This document shows, in pieces, positions 1 through 9,849 of a stretch of DNA of 64,000 bases. The notes beneath the pieces were generated by a model that ran no database searches, had not been told where the DNA came from, and worked only from the letters and a program-made list of their open reading frames with translations. How positions within the stretch are numbered: position 1 is the stretch's first letter; every line of letters starts with the position of its first letter. A program made the translations under genes and the position numbers. The DNA is taken from contig CACNWD010000003.1 of assembly GCA_902624085.1 (NCBI GenBank), forward strand, positions 23,045-87,044, given 5' to 3'. This DNA is from an uncultured Prochlorococcus sp. GTDB lineage: Bacteria; Cyanobacteriota; Cyanobacteriia; PCC-6307; Cyanobiaceae.

Positions 1-1
1 A

Positions 2-193
2 AGTCAGTCAAAAGTAACAGGAATATTAGTTAAAGAAGCAATAAATGCTAGGAACTTAAAAAAACCTCTGCAAAATCCTAATGATGTAAGTGGGAATTCT
101 AATGATAATGAATTTAATTTAGTTAAGGAATTTCTTGAATATAAAAGATTCAAAATAATGCTTAAGAAGGCAATTTCCGAAGAAATTATATAG
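2..193 (+). CDS. C-terminal fragment of an unidentified protein (5' end outside window)
   Basis: Frame 2 is open from the window edge to TAG at 191-193: ...SQSKVTGILVKEAINARNLKKPLQNPNDVSGNSNDNEFNLVKEFLEYKRFKIMLKKAISEEII*. Confidence 0.6.
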   Translation, partial: SQSKVTGILVKEAINARNLKKPLQNPNDVSGNSNDNEFNLVKEFLEYKRFKIMLKKAISEEII

Positions 194-451
194 TGTCACA
201 GATATATAAATATATATAAATAAGTGTGACTCTCCTAGATCTTATTTATTCCCCTCTTTAAATTAGTTATTTGTAAATGAGAATAATAATTAATTTCTTA
301 TGTAACTTAGTAATATCAAAACAAATTTAGAATTGAGGTAGATAAATGTATAAAATTGACGTATTCTTATATACTTGATTGTATTTTCTTAAGATAAAAG
401 GCTGGAAATATTATAAAAATATATTTATATAAAAATAGTTGATTTTTTATT

Positions 452-562
452 ATGAAATCTTACTTAAATAGATTCCTGTGTTGGTTATTGATACGTTCTG
501 TAGAATTATATTATGGAGACTCTTTGAAAGATTTAGTTATAACCGATAAATTTAACGGGTAA
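452..562 (+). CDS. candidate small protein, 36 aa (not in supplied ORF track)
   Basis: ATG..TAA reading MKSYLNRFLCWLLIRSVELYYGDSLKDLVITDKFNG; protein-like composition inside an otherwise very AT-rich spacer. Confidence 0.5.
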   Translation: MKSYLNRFLCWLLIRSVELYYGDSLKDLVITDKFNG

Positions 563-604
563 TGAATTAATTCTAAAAATAAATAATTTTATTATTTATT
601 TAAA

Positions 605-678
<74 letters not shown>

Positions 679-706
679 ATGTTAATAATATAAATCATCG
701 ACAGTA

Positions 707-1189
707 TCATTTATGAGATATTTTATTTATTTGTTTATGTGCCTCATATAATGCTATGCCACATGCTACTGATAGATTTAAACTTCTTACACCAATATTG
801 TTATTTAAATCTGAGGCTTTATTAGGCATATATATAGATACTAATGCTTCGCTTTTCTCAATTATATTATCAGGAAGTCCATTATCCTCTCTCCCAAACA
901 AGAGAACATCGTTCTTTTCAAATTTAAAATCACGGAGGTAATTACCATTTTTCTTACTAAATGATATCAACCTATTATTTCTTTTAGCTTTTTTAAATAC
1001 ATCAAAATCTGGATAATTAACAATATTCATTAAATGCCAATAATCCAAACCTGCTCTTTTTAGATATTTATCGTCTAACTTAAAACCCAATGGCTCTATT
1101 AAATTAAGGGTTATATTAAATGCTGCACATGTTCTAGCTATACTTCCAGTGTTTTGAGGTATACGTGGTTCAAATAAAGATATTTCCAA
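707..1189 (-). CDS. trmL: tRNA (cytidine(34)-2'-O)-methyltransferase, SpoU/TrmL family
   Basis: MEISLFEPRIPQNTGSIARTCAA..., LLFGREDNGLP and NLSVACGIALYE motifs. Confidence 0.9.
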   Translation of the reverse strand: MEISLFEPRIPQNTGSIARTCAAFNITLNLIEPLGFKLDDKYLKRAGLDYWHLMNIVNYPDFDVFKKAKRNNRLISFSKKNGNYLRDFKFEKNDVLLFGREDNGLPDNIIEKSEALVSIYMPNKASDLNNNIGVRSLNLSVACGIALYEAHKQINKISHK

Positions 1190-1191
1190 TA

Positions 1192-1719
1192 TTATTTAGG
1201 TATCTCAAAAAACATATTATCTAATTTTATTGCTTTACCATTGATTGTTATCCAATTTTCTTTGGAAATCTTTGTAATTTCCTTCAGACAAACTCCTAAT
1301 CGATCAGTATAAAGATTTCCAATCTCATGTTCAGACATTAATCCCCAGCCAGTTTGTTCTCCAACTATTATTATTTTGCTTTTATAAGATCCTAAATAAT
1401 ATAAAAGATTATTTAAACAATTTTTCCACTCAACCTCTTTTATTTTTAAGCTATTAACAACAAATCCGCCCAAGGAATCGATAAGTAAAATTCCCTTATC
1501 AGCTTTAATAATTGGGATTAAGTTTTCTGTTTCTATTAATTTCCAGCATTTGGGCCTTCTCAATTGATGAATTTTAATTTTCTCTTTCCATAATAAATCT
1601 TCGGGGCGATTCTCAGATAAAGCAATATATGTTACATTTTTTTCTTTACTTGCTAAATATTCTGCAAATTCACTCTTACCACTTTTGACACCACCACTTA
1701 CTAAGATTATATGACTCAT
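1192..1719 (-). CDS. cobU: adenosylcobinamide kinase / adenosylcobinamide-phosphate guanylyltransferase
   Basis: P-loop VSGGVKSGKSEFAE and CobU-type sequence (WKLIET, DSLGGFV, VGEQTGWGLMSEHEIGNLYTDRLG). Confidence 0.9.
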   Translation of the reverse strand: MSHIILVSGGVKSGKSEFAEYLASKEKNVTYIALSENRPEDLLWKEKIKIHQLRRPKCWKLIETENLIPIIKADKGILLIDSLGGFVVNSLKIKEVEWKNCLNNLLYYLGSYKSKIIIVGEQTGWGLMSEHEIGNLYTDRLGVCLKEITKISKENWITINGKAIKLDNMFFEIPK

Positions 1720-1734
1720 TAAAATAATTTTTCA

Positions 1735-2070
1735 TTAATTTGTACTTGATCTTGAAAAATACCAAGTAGCTAAAGGAACAATTGAAGCAATGATTAATAG
1801 GGCAATAACGATATAAGTTGCTGTTGAAGAAGATTCCATATCAGTGGTTCTCATCACATTAAAATTTGGATCTACAACAGGATTATCAATCGCTGATGGT
1901 TGACTTTTTTCGTAATTAATTGTTTTTTGTTGTGATACTAAAAAATTATCAAAAAGTGATGAAGAACTTAAAGCATAACTTTGTAAAGGAGCCAAAGTTA
2001 AAAGAATTATTATTGAAAAAATGGAGAATGTTTTATTAAAGAACTTTTTCATTTCATAAATTAAAACCAA
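1735..2070 (-). CDS. conserved hypothetical with signal/TM segments; true start may be the internal MKKFF (about 2052)
   Basis: ORF with N-terminal hydrophobic segment and C-terminal TM helix ATYIVIALLIIASIVPLATWYF. Confidence 0.6.
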   Translation of the reverse strand: MVLIYEMKKFFNKTFSIFSIIILLTLAPLQSYALSSSSLFDNFLVSQQKTINYEKSQPSAIDNPVVDPNFNVMRTTDMESSSTATYIVIALLIIASIVPLATWYFSRSSTN

Positions 2071-2161
2071 GTATATATTAAAACTATTATTGTAAGTTTT
2101 GTGGCATTTAAATTAAATAAAATGAATTTAATAGTATTAAAACTTTTAATTAAATAATTTT

Positions 2162-2788
2162 ATGAACTTCAATGGTAAAAATTTAATATTTATTGGATCA
2201 ATTCTATTCTTTCTTCAATTAATAAATTTTGTTTCTATTAATCAAATAAATCCTGAGGTTGAAAGAGCTCAAGTATTAGCGGCAATATCTTCTATAATAA
2301 TAATGTTAACTGGTTTTTTGTTTCAAAGAATATCTCCTGTTTCTGGAAAGAAAGTTTCATTAAAAGGAGAAAATACTTTTATCTATGATCCATCTATCCC
2401 TCAAGATTTACTTAATGAATTAGCTTGGGGTTCCGATGCAGTTCTAACATCTACTGCTGCAGCAACAATCCTAATAAGTAATAAAGGAAAAAATATTCTC
2501 AAGAGAGGTATTGTTTCTAAAAAAGATTTTGCTCCTAAAGATATATGTTTAAGATGTTTGAAGGAAAATAAGTTTATCTCACTTGTTAATACTAAGTTCT
2601 ATCCAGGGAGTGAGGAATTTGATGATTTTTGTAAAGATATTCCATCAGTATTAGTTATACCTGTAAACAAACAATGTTTTATTTTAATTGGGGGTTGGTC
2701 TTCAAGATGTTTTACAAAATCAGATGAAAAATGGATTATAAATTGGTCAAGAAAACTTCAAGTACTATTTAATGAAAATAATTTCTAA
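2162..2788 (+). CDS. cofactor assembly of complex C subunit B (CCB2/CCB4-like) protein
   Basis: Two N-terminal TM helices followed by soluble domain typical of cyanobacterial CCB-like proteins; family call from pattern recognition. Confidence 0.6.
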   Translation: MNFNGKNLIFIGSILFFLQLINFVSINQINPEVERAQVLAAISSIIIMLTGFLFQRISPVSGKKVSLKGENTFIYDPSIPQDLLNELAWGSDAVLTSTAAATILISNKGKNILKRGIVSKKDFAPKDICLRCLKENKFISLVNTKFYPGSEEFDDFCKDIPSVLVIPVNKQCFILIGGWSSRCFTKSDEKWIINWSRKLQVLFNENNF

Positions 2789-3411
2789 AAAGTTAACTTT
2801 GATTTAACTTTATCATTTTTTGATTTAAAGATAACATCCTTAGTCGAAATATTATAATATGCATTTTCTGAACTTATATTATATTTTCTTATACCTTCTT
2901 CATCTTTATAATTATATTTAATTGGATTATAAAATAATATAATATCATCTTTTTTATCAAACAAAGCTTTACTAGAATTTAAATTAATAATATTATTTAC
3001 TAGTGATACATCACCTTCTAATATAAATTCAGATTTATCAATATCCCAAAATAAGTTATTGGATTTTATTATAGTTTTATTATTATTAAAATCATAAATC
3101 TCTACATTTCCTTTTAACTCTAGAATTTTGTTATTAAGTAACTTTGCACTATCAGAATTTACATTATATTTAACATTCTCCTTATCAAAAAATTTAATAT
3201 TAGTTTTATTTAGTAAATAAGATTGATCTGTTTGATTAAATACTGAATAGGGAGTGTCTAACATATATAATTTATTTCCATTTTTAGAATAATGATTTAA
3301 ATTAAAATCCTCAATTATTAAAACTGATTTATTTGGTTTTTTTGTACTTACATTACAACTAGATATAAAAAGGGAAAATATAATAAAAATTAAATAAAGG
3401 ATTTTATTCAT
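2785..3411 (-). CDS. LptC-like LPS export periplasmic lipoprotein
   Basis: Lipoprotein signal (LFISSCNVS) and LptC-like beta-rich repeats (LKGNVEIYDFNN..., LEGDVSLVNN). Confidence 0.65.
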   Translation of the reverse strand: MNKILYLIFIIFSLFISSCNVSTKKPNKSVLIIEDFNLNHYSKNGNKLYMLDTPYSVFNQTDQSYLLNKTNIKFFDKENVKYNVNSDSAKLLNNKILELKGNVEIYDFNNNKTIIKSNNLFWDIDKSEFILEGDVSLVNNIINLNSSKALFDKKDDIILFYNPIKYNYKDEEGIRKYNISSENAYYNISTKDVIFKSKNDKVKSKLTF

Positions 3412-4936
3412 AATCTAATTTATTAATAATAGGGATGGGTTTTTGCAATTTATTTGATTCTGGTAATAATCCCCACTTTAAACTTTCTTCCCAATTTTTA
3501 TTCGCAATATCATTTTCTCCTAATTGAGCCAAAATTTTATTAGAAAATTCAGGCAATATAGGTTTTATGAGTATACCAATAATTCTTGTAGCTTCAAGAA
3601 CATTATAAATAATTAACTTAACATCATTAATATTATTATCGTCTTTAATTAATGACCAAGGTTCTTTTTTATTAAGATATAGGTTCACATTAATAGCAAA
3701 GTTTAATATTTCATTAGTAGCTTTATCAATTTTATAATTGTCAAAATAGTTTAAATAATTTTTTATAGAATTATTAGCTAATGTAATGATTTCATTATTA
3801 TTTTTCTCACTAATAGACGGTGTTTGATTGTTAAACCACTTGCATGACATTGAAATAGTTCTATTTAATAAATTTCCAATTGTATTTGCTAAATCATTAT
3901 TAATGATGTCTACAAATCTCCTATCTTGAAAGTCTCCATCACTTCCTAAAGATATATCTTTAAGTAAATACCACCTTACTGATTCCTGACCATATTTATT
4001 AAGTAAGATTTCAGGATCTAATATATTTCCCAAACTTTTACCCATTTTTTGACCTTCTCTTGTTAGGAATCCATGCCCAAATATTTTTTTAGGAGGTTTC
4101 ATTCCAGCTGAAATAAGCATTGCTGGCCAATAGATTGCATGAAATCTAAGAATATCCTTACCAATGATATGAAGACTTGCTGGCCATCCAGATTTTATTG
4201 ATAAATCTAAGGAATAGTTACTATCCCCTGATGAAATTGCACTAACGTATCCAAGGAGTGCATCGAACCATACATAAAATGTATGATTTAGGTGATCAGG
4301 CACTCTAATTCCCCAATCTAAATTAGTTCTAGAAATTGAGAAATCTTTTAAACCTTTGGAAACAAAATTAATAATTTCATTTCTTCTCTCTTTAGGCTCA
4401 ATAAATTCCTGGTCTTGAATCAGCTCCTCGATAGCCGCCTGATATTTGGACAGCCGGAAAAATAAATTAGTCTCATTTTTCCACTCTAGATTCTTTTTAT
4501 GAATAGGACACTTATAAGATGGTGAATTATCTGGATTATCTTTAAACTCTTCACAACCAACACAGTACCAACCTTTCTGCTCCCCCATATAAATATCATT
4601 TGATGCTTTTACTTTTTCGTAAAATTCATGTACTACTTTTTCATGTTCTTGTGATGTAGTTCTAATAAATTTATTAAATGAGATATTCCACTCAAGCCAA
4701 TTGTTTTTAAAAATATCAGAAATCGTATCACAGTGTTCCTTCGGAGAGACACCATTATTAAGAGCAGTTCTTTGAATTTTTAAACCATGTTCGTCAACTC
4801 CTGTTATAAAAATAACTTTTTCTCCTCTTAATCTTTTATATCGTGCTATTGAGTCACAAATAATTGTTGTATAAACACTACCCAAATGAGGTTTATCATT
4901 TACATAATATAAAGGAGTAGTTATGATGAAAGTCAT
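3404..4936 (-). CDS. metG: methionyl-tRNA synthetase
   Basis: TTPLYYVNDKPHLGS, GVDEHGLKIQ, KMGKSLGN. Confidence 0.97.
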   Translation of the reverse strand: MTFIITTPLYYVNDKPHLGSVYTTIICDSIARYKRLRGEKVIFITGVDEHGLKIQRTALNNGVSPKEHCDTISDIFKNNWLEWNISFNKFIRTTSQEHEKVVHEFYEKVKASNDIYMGEQKGWYCVGCEEFKDNPDNSPSYKCPIHKKNLEWKNETNLFFRLSKYQAAIEELIQDQEFIEPKERRNEIINFVSKGLKDFSISRTNLDWGIRVPDHLNHTFYVWFDALLGYVSAISSGDSNYSLDLSIKSGWPASLHIIGKDILRFHAIYWPAMLISAGMKPPKKIFGHGFLTREGQKMGKSLGNILDPEILLNKYGQESVRWYLLKDISLGSDGDFQDRRFVDIINNDLANTIGNLLNRTISMSCKWFNNQTPSISEKNNNEIITLANNSIKNYLNYFDNYKIDKATNEILNFAINVNLYLNKKEPWSLIKDDNNINDVKLIIYNVLEATRIIGILIKPILPEFSNKILAQLGENDIANKNWEESLKWGLLPESNKLQKPIPIINKLDYE

Positions 4937-4987
4937 CTATTTATTTTTATTCATTTTAACAAATTATTAATTCAAAATAATCCTAAA

Positions 4988-6172
4988 CTAATTAATAAAT
5001 TCCAAAAGATTAGAATTTTGATTAAAATTATATTTAATTTTATAAATTTTATTAGGAAATGTATCTACAGAAATATACAACTTTATAAGCAATTCTAAAT
5101 TATAGGTAGTGAAGAATACTAATGCAATATTTTTTTTATAATTAATCCATCTAATAAATATTATTTTATATAAAATATTCTTTTTACTCTTAAAATATAA
5201 TTTAAGATAAAAAAGTTTATCTTCTTTTATTATATTATTATTTTCTTTTTGTTTTATATTACTTAACTCTATTTCATTATTTATAATTTCCTCGCTTAAA
5301 GTTGTTTTATTATTTATGTATAAATATATTTGCCTTTGAACAAGTAGATCAAGATATCTTCTTAAAGGAGAAGTACTTTGAACATATGAATCCAATCCAA
5401 GAGTTTCATGTATATCAGATTTTATTGATATAAAACTTTTTCCTATAAATTGTTTAAGAATAATATATTTAACAGGACTGTTAATATATCTTTCTAATAT
5501 ATTTTTTGAATCACAATTTATTTTTTGGGATCTAAAAGGTGCAGCTATATTATTTTTTCTAAGAAAGTCACTAGTAATATTTCCCATTAAGATCATAGCT
5601 TCAGAAACTAACTTATGAGCTTGAGTTATTTCAATCGTTTCAAATGATATAGAATTATTATTATTTAAAATCTTTGAATATGAAGTGTTAAATGTTAAAG
5701 AGCCTTTTTCTTTTCTATAATTATAACTTTTCCTTAGTAACTTATTTAATAATATTAATTCATATTCTTCTTTGGGTTCTAATTCTAAAATCTCATTAGT
5801 GTCTTCATATGTAAATTCATAGTTTGGTTTAATGAGTGTCTCTAAAATTTTATATTTTTTAATAGAACCATTTTCGTTTAGCTCTATACAACCACTTAAT
5901 GTTTCAGATACTTTGTTTTTCTTTAAATTAGATTGTTCAATTATATTTTCTGGAAGCATTGATATGCATTTATCTATAAGATATAAACTTGATGATCTTT
6001 TTTTAGCATTAATATCTATTTCTGAATTAAACTCAAATAGTTTTGAGGGATAACTAACATGTATCCATATTTTTTGAATATTATTATTAATCTCTAAAGA
6101 AATAGCGTCATCTATTTCAATGGGATTTTTAGAATCAATTATAAAAGTCTTTAAATTAGTTAGATCTTTCAA
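4988..6172 (-). CDS. RNase II/R family (RNB domain) exoribonuclease
   Basis: IEIDDAISLE catalytic region, YVQSTSPLRRYLDLLVQRQI. Confidence 0.85.
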   Translation of the reverse strand: MKDLTNLKTFIIDSKNPIEIDDAISLEINNNIQKIWIHVSYPSKLFEFNSEIDINAKKRSSSLYLIDKCISMLPENIIEQSNLKKNKVSETLSGCIELNENGSIKKYKILETLIKPNYEFTYEDTNEILELEPKEEYELILLNKLLRKSYNYRKEKGSLTFNTSYSKILNNNNSISFETIEITQAHKLVSEAMILMGNITSDFLRKNNIAAPFRSQKINCDSKNILERYINSPVKYIILKQFIGKSFISIKSDIHETLGLDSYVQSTSPLRRYLDLLVQRQIYLYINNKTTLSEEIINNEIELSNIKQKENNNIIKEDKLFYLKLYFKSKKNILYKIIFIRWINYKKNIALVFFTTYNLELLIKLYISVDTFPNKIYKIKYNFNQNSNLLEFIN

Positions 6173-6186
6173 AATAACTAGTGCTA

Positions 6187-6408
6187 TTAACCTTCAGGAT
6201 TTACAAATGGTAGTAAAGCAACTATTCTCGCTCTTTTGACAGCCAATGTTAGATCCCTTTGTTGTTTAGCTGTAAGTCCAGTCATTCTCCTAGGTAGTAT
6301 TTTACCCCTTTCAGTTATAAACTTTTTTAACAGCTCAACGTCTTTATAGTCAATAGGATCTCCAGGCTTTATGGGAGAAAGTTGTTTCTTAAAAATTGAA
6401 TTAGTCAT
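6187..6408 (-). CDS. rpsR: 30S ribosomal protein S18
   Basis: [50 protein letters not shown]. Confidence 0.97.
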   Translation of the reverse strand: MTNSIFKKQLSPIKPGDPIDYKDVELLKKFITERGKILPRRMTGLTAKQQRDLTLAVKRARIVALLPFVNPEG

Positions 6409-6418
6409 GATTTTAACT

Positions 6419-6616
6419 TTACTTAATTTCTTTATGTATGGTCATTTTGTTTAGCTGAGGACAGAATTTTTTTAATTCTAGTCTTTCAGTAGTATTTCTT
6501 CTGTTTTTCTCAGTCGTATATCTAGATACCCCTGGTTTACGCATCTTAGATGCTGGTGTACTACGACACTCCGTGCATTCTAGTGTAACAACTATTCTTG
6601 TACCCTTTTTCGCCAT
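6419..6616 (-). CDS. rpmG: 50S ribosomal protein L33
   Basis: [18 protein letters not shown]...[21 protein letters not shown]. Confidence 0.97.
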   Translation of the reverse strand: MAKKGTRIVVTLECTECRSTPASKMRKPGVSRYTTEKNRRNTTERLELKKFCPQLNKMTIHKEIK

Positions 6617-6716
6617 TTTTTAATAATACTTTTAATGTATAATTTTCTATTGTACAGGTTAATCAAACTATTTTGAAAGTACCTATTCAATCTTTTAGAA
6701 TAAATTAAAAATAAAT

Positions 6717-9173
6717 ATGAAAGTTTCTCAAAATTGGTTAAAAGAGCTAGTCGATATAAATACTACGCCTGAACAACTATCCGAAAAACTATCAATTGGT
6801 GGGTTTGAAGTCGAATCATTAGTTGATACTTCATCTAAATTTAAAGGTATAGTATTAGGAAAAGTATTATCAGCAGAAAAACATAGTAATTCAGATAAAT
6901 TATCTATTTGTAAGGTAGATATTGGAACTGAGCAATTACAAATAATTTGCGGGGCAAATAACGTAAAGTCAGATATATTTGTGTATGTTGCCACGATTGG
7001 AGCATATCTAGAGAAAATTGATTTAACAATAAAATCAACTGAAATTAGGGGAGTATATAGCGAAGGTATGATTTGTTCTCTTGAAGAACTTGGATTTGAA
7101 AAAAAAAGTGATGGTATAGCAATAGTGGAGAAATCAGTTTATCAAAAATTTGAATTAGGTACACCAATTTCTGAATTATTAGAACTTAACGATTTTATAT
7201 ATGAATTAGCAATTACTGCTAATAGACCTGATGGAATGTCAATGATTGGAATTGCACGGGAAGTATCTGCATTATTACAAACTAAACTTACTGATCTGGA
7301 AATTACTGAAAATATATCAATAAATGAATTTCATCCACAGATAAAAGATACTAACTCAATCAATCATGATTCAATTTATTCAATAACAACTATTAGTAAT
7401 ATTAACGGAAAAAAAATATCACCAAAATGGTTGAAAGACAGACTAGAGAAATCAGATATTAAATCTATTAATTTAATTGTTGATATCACTAATTATATTC
7501 TTTTAGAACAGGGTCAACCATTACATGCATTTGATAAAGATAAATTATCAAAGTTAATAGGTAAAACTGCATCACAAAATGATTTTGGTATTAGAGATGC
7601 TAATGAGGGAGAAACTCTTCAGGGATTGGATGGCAATATTTATAATCTGAATAATAATATAACTGTTATTACATGTGCAGATATTCCTGTAGCAATAGCA
7701 GGAGTAATTGGAGGCCTTGAAACATCAGTTACTGATACAACAACATCAATATTTTTGGAAGCAGCTGTATTTAATCCTAGCTCTATTAGAAAATCATCTA
7801 AAGAAATTGGTTTAAGAACAGAATCTAGTAGTCGTTTTGAAAAGGGCATATCAAATAAAAATACAGTTCTTTCCATAAAAAGAGCTATTAAATTGTTTAA
7901 TGAATTTTTTAATATCTCAAACCAAAAGCTTTTTATATCAAAGAACGTTAGCGACAATTTAAAATTAATAAAATTACGAAGAGATAGAATTCACAAAATA
8001 TTAGGGCCAATAAAAATTAATAGTACAGAAAACAAAACTAATATAATTAAAAGAAATTTAAATGATAAAGAGATAACGGATAAACTAGAATTAATTGGTT
8101 GTACTTTAATAAATAAAAATTACGGATGGGATGTTGAAGTTGTACCTAATAGATCTCAAGACCTCTTCAGAGAAATCGATTTAATTGAAGAAATAGCAAG
8201 ATTAATAGGCTATGATTTATTTGATGAAAATATACCGAATCCTCTTTTTCCGGGAAAATTAACAAATTCTCAGAATTCAATTAGAAAAATTAGACAAGGA
8301 TTTATAAATTCAGGTTTTAACGAGGTATTAACTTATTCATTGGTACCTAACAGCAAAGATAATAGGATTAGGATTACAAATCCTCTATTGAAAGAGACAA
8401 GTTGTCTAAGAAATAATTTATGGGAAGATCATATAAAAATTGTAAATCAAAATATTAACTCAGGAAGTAGTAATTGTTGGATCTTTGAAATAGGTAAAAT
8501 TTTTACAGTCATAAATAATAATTTTATTGAAGAAGAAATTATTAATGGTGTAATTTGTGGGGAAAATAAATTTGAATCATGGGACAATTCTGGAAAAGAA
8601 AAGGAACTAGATTACTTTGAAGCAAGAGGAAAGCTAAGAGAAGCATTAGATTCACTAAAGATCACTATATTCGATAAAACTACTGAAAAAATACATTTTT
8701 TACACCCAGGAAGAACTGCATTACTATTTATTGAGGGTAAAGAATCAGGTTATTTTGGTCAAATTCACCCCAAATATAAGATGGAAAAAAATATCTCTAA
8801 AAATATATATCTCTTTAATATAAAACTTACTAATATTACAGAGGCATGTACAAGAAAAAACAAGTGGAATCCTGTTTTTAAAAATTACCCAACCGTACCG
8901 AAAATTGAGCGTGATATAAATTTTATATTTAATAAAAAATACTTTATTAATGAAATACTTACATTTATAAGGAAATCAGGCAAGAATTTATTGGAAGATG
9001 TAAATCTTGTAGATATATACACAGATGAATCATTAGGTAATGATAATGTTAGTTACACTTTTAGACTTACATATAGGGGACAAAATAAAACACTAAAAGA
9101 TTCTGACATTACTGAACTAAATAATAGTATTATTTCTAATATAGAAAATAAATACTCAGCGAAAATTAGATAA
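6717..9173 (+). CDS. pheT: phenylalanyl-tRNA synthetase beta subunit
   Basis: Full-length PheT (818 aa): tRNA-binding domain, B3/B4, B5 and C-terminal anticodon-binding domain. Confidence 0.96.
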   Translation: MKVSQNWLKELVDINTTPEQLSEKLSIGGFEVESLVDTSSKFKGIVLGKVLSAEKHSNSDKLSICKVDIGTEQLQIICGANNVKSDIFVYVATIGAYLEKIDLTIKSTEIRGVYSEGMICSLEELGFEKKSDGIAIVEKSVYQKFELGTPISELLELNDFIYELAITANRPDGMSMIGIAREVSALLQTKLTDLEITENISINEFHPQIKDTNSINHDSIYSITTISNINGKKISPKWLKDRLEKSDIKSINLIVDITNYILLEQGQPLHAFDKDKLSKLIGKTASQNDFGIRDANEGETLQGLDGNIYNLNNNITVITCADIPVAIAGVIGGLETSVTDTTTSIFLEAAVFNPSSIRKSSKEIGLRTESSSRFEKGISNKNTVLSIKRAIKLFNEFFNISNQKLFISKNVSDNLKLIKLRRDRIHKILGPIKINSTENKTNIIKRNLNDKEITDKLELIGCTLINKNYGWDVEVVPNRSQDLFREIDLIEEIARLIGYDLFDENIPNPLFPGKLTNSQNSIRKIRQGFINSGFNEVLTYSLVPNSKDNRIRITNPLLKETSCLRNNLWEDHIKIVNQNINSGSSNCWIFEIGKIFTVINNNFIEEEIINGVICGENKFESWDNSGKEKELDYFEARGKLREALDSLKITIFDKTTEKIHFLHPGRTALLFIEGKESGYFGQIHPKYKMEKNISKNIYLFNIKLTNITEACTRKNKWNPVFKNYPTVPKIERDINFIFNKKYFINEILTFIRKSGKNLLEDVNLVDIYTDESLGNDNVSYTFRLTYRGQNKTLKDSDITELNNSIISNIENKYSAKIR

Positions 9174-9413
9174 ACATAGAATCTACAAAGTATTACATGA
9201 GACTCGTGAATAGTCCAGTTATAAGTCTTAAACAAGATAAATGATTTACCTGTGATTCTTTTTTCTCATACAAGCAATTTGCTTAATTAAAAAGAAAATG
9301 GTAGCAAAGAAAAATATAAAATAATTAGCAAATATCGATTAAATAGTGGAGTACTGCCTATGAGACAGCTCATTATTCCATAAACATGTTTAATGTCAAT
9401 GATTCTCAGGTGT

Positions 9414-9419
9414 TATAAT
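9414..9419 (+). promoter_or_regulatory. candidate -10 box (TATAAT) within long spacer
   Basis: Exact TATAAT in AGGTGTTATAATATAATTGG; no convincing -35 identified. Confidence 0.3.
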
Positions 9420-9504
9420 ATAATTGGACAATAATAGGACAGGATCAAGGTAGAATTAATAACAAGAAAATTAATCTTATAATTCTCCTTTAAGACTTCT
9501 CAGT

Positions 9505-9521
9505 AGACTAGTTTCTAGTCT
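9505..9521. repeat. perfect hairpin AGACTAG-TTT-CTAGTCT
   Basis: 7-bp perfect inverted repeat, 3-nt loop. Confidence 0.9.
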
Positions 9522-9661
9522 TATATGCGACTAATTATACATTTTTTCTATAAATTCTTTTATTGAAATGCTCCTTGATATATGTCAGTAATATGCATTA
9601 TAAAATTGAATACTTTTATATCAATTTTTAAATTATATTAATGATAAAAATATAGCCTCAT

Positions 9662-9679
9662 TAGTCTAATATTAGACTA
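9662..9679. repeat. perfect 18-bp palindrome TAGTCTAATATTAGACTA
   Basis: Sequence equals its own reverse complement. Confidence 0.92.
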
Positions 9680-9685
9680 TCATCT

Positions 9686-9702
9686 AGACTAAGAATTAGT
9701 CT
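9686..9702. repeat. perfect hairpin AGACTAA-GAA-TTAGTCT
   Basis: 7-bp perfect inverted repeat, 3-nt loop, same AGACTA core as the two preceding elements. Confidence 0.9.
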
Positions 9703-9849
9703 TGTATAAGAATAATAAGACTACTATCTTACTTTTTAAAATTTTATTTTTTCCACTTTTATTATTTTTATTAATTATCATGAAGTGACAATACTATTTA
9801 AAAAGTGTCATTCTGTTCATCAAAAGAATCTAAAAGTTTTTTTCAAAAA

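Noticed and set aside
194-230. GTCACA...TGTGAC inverted repeat after the first partial CDS as a terminator
   Set aside because: Only 6-bp arms with a long A/T loop and no T tract following; not convincing.
4988-6172. RNase II/R gene as a truncated pseudogene because it is only 394 aa
   Set aside because: Catalytic and C-terminal RNB motifs are present, frame is intact and the gene sits in a compact rpmG-rpsR operon; short forms lacking cold-shock/S1 domains are plausible.
7640-7957. 105-aa minus-strand ORF inside pheT
   Set aside because: Fully antisense to a well-supported conserved gene; shadow ORF with no recognisable domain.
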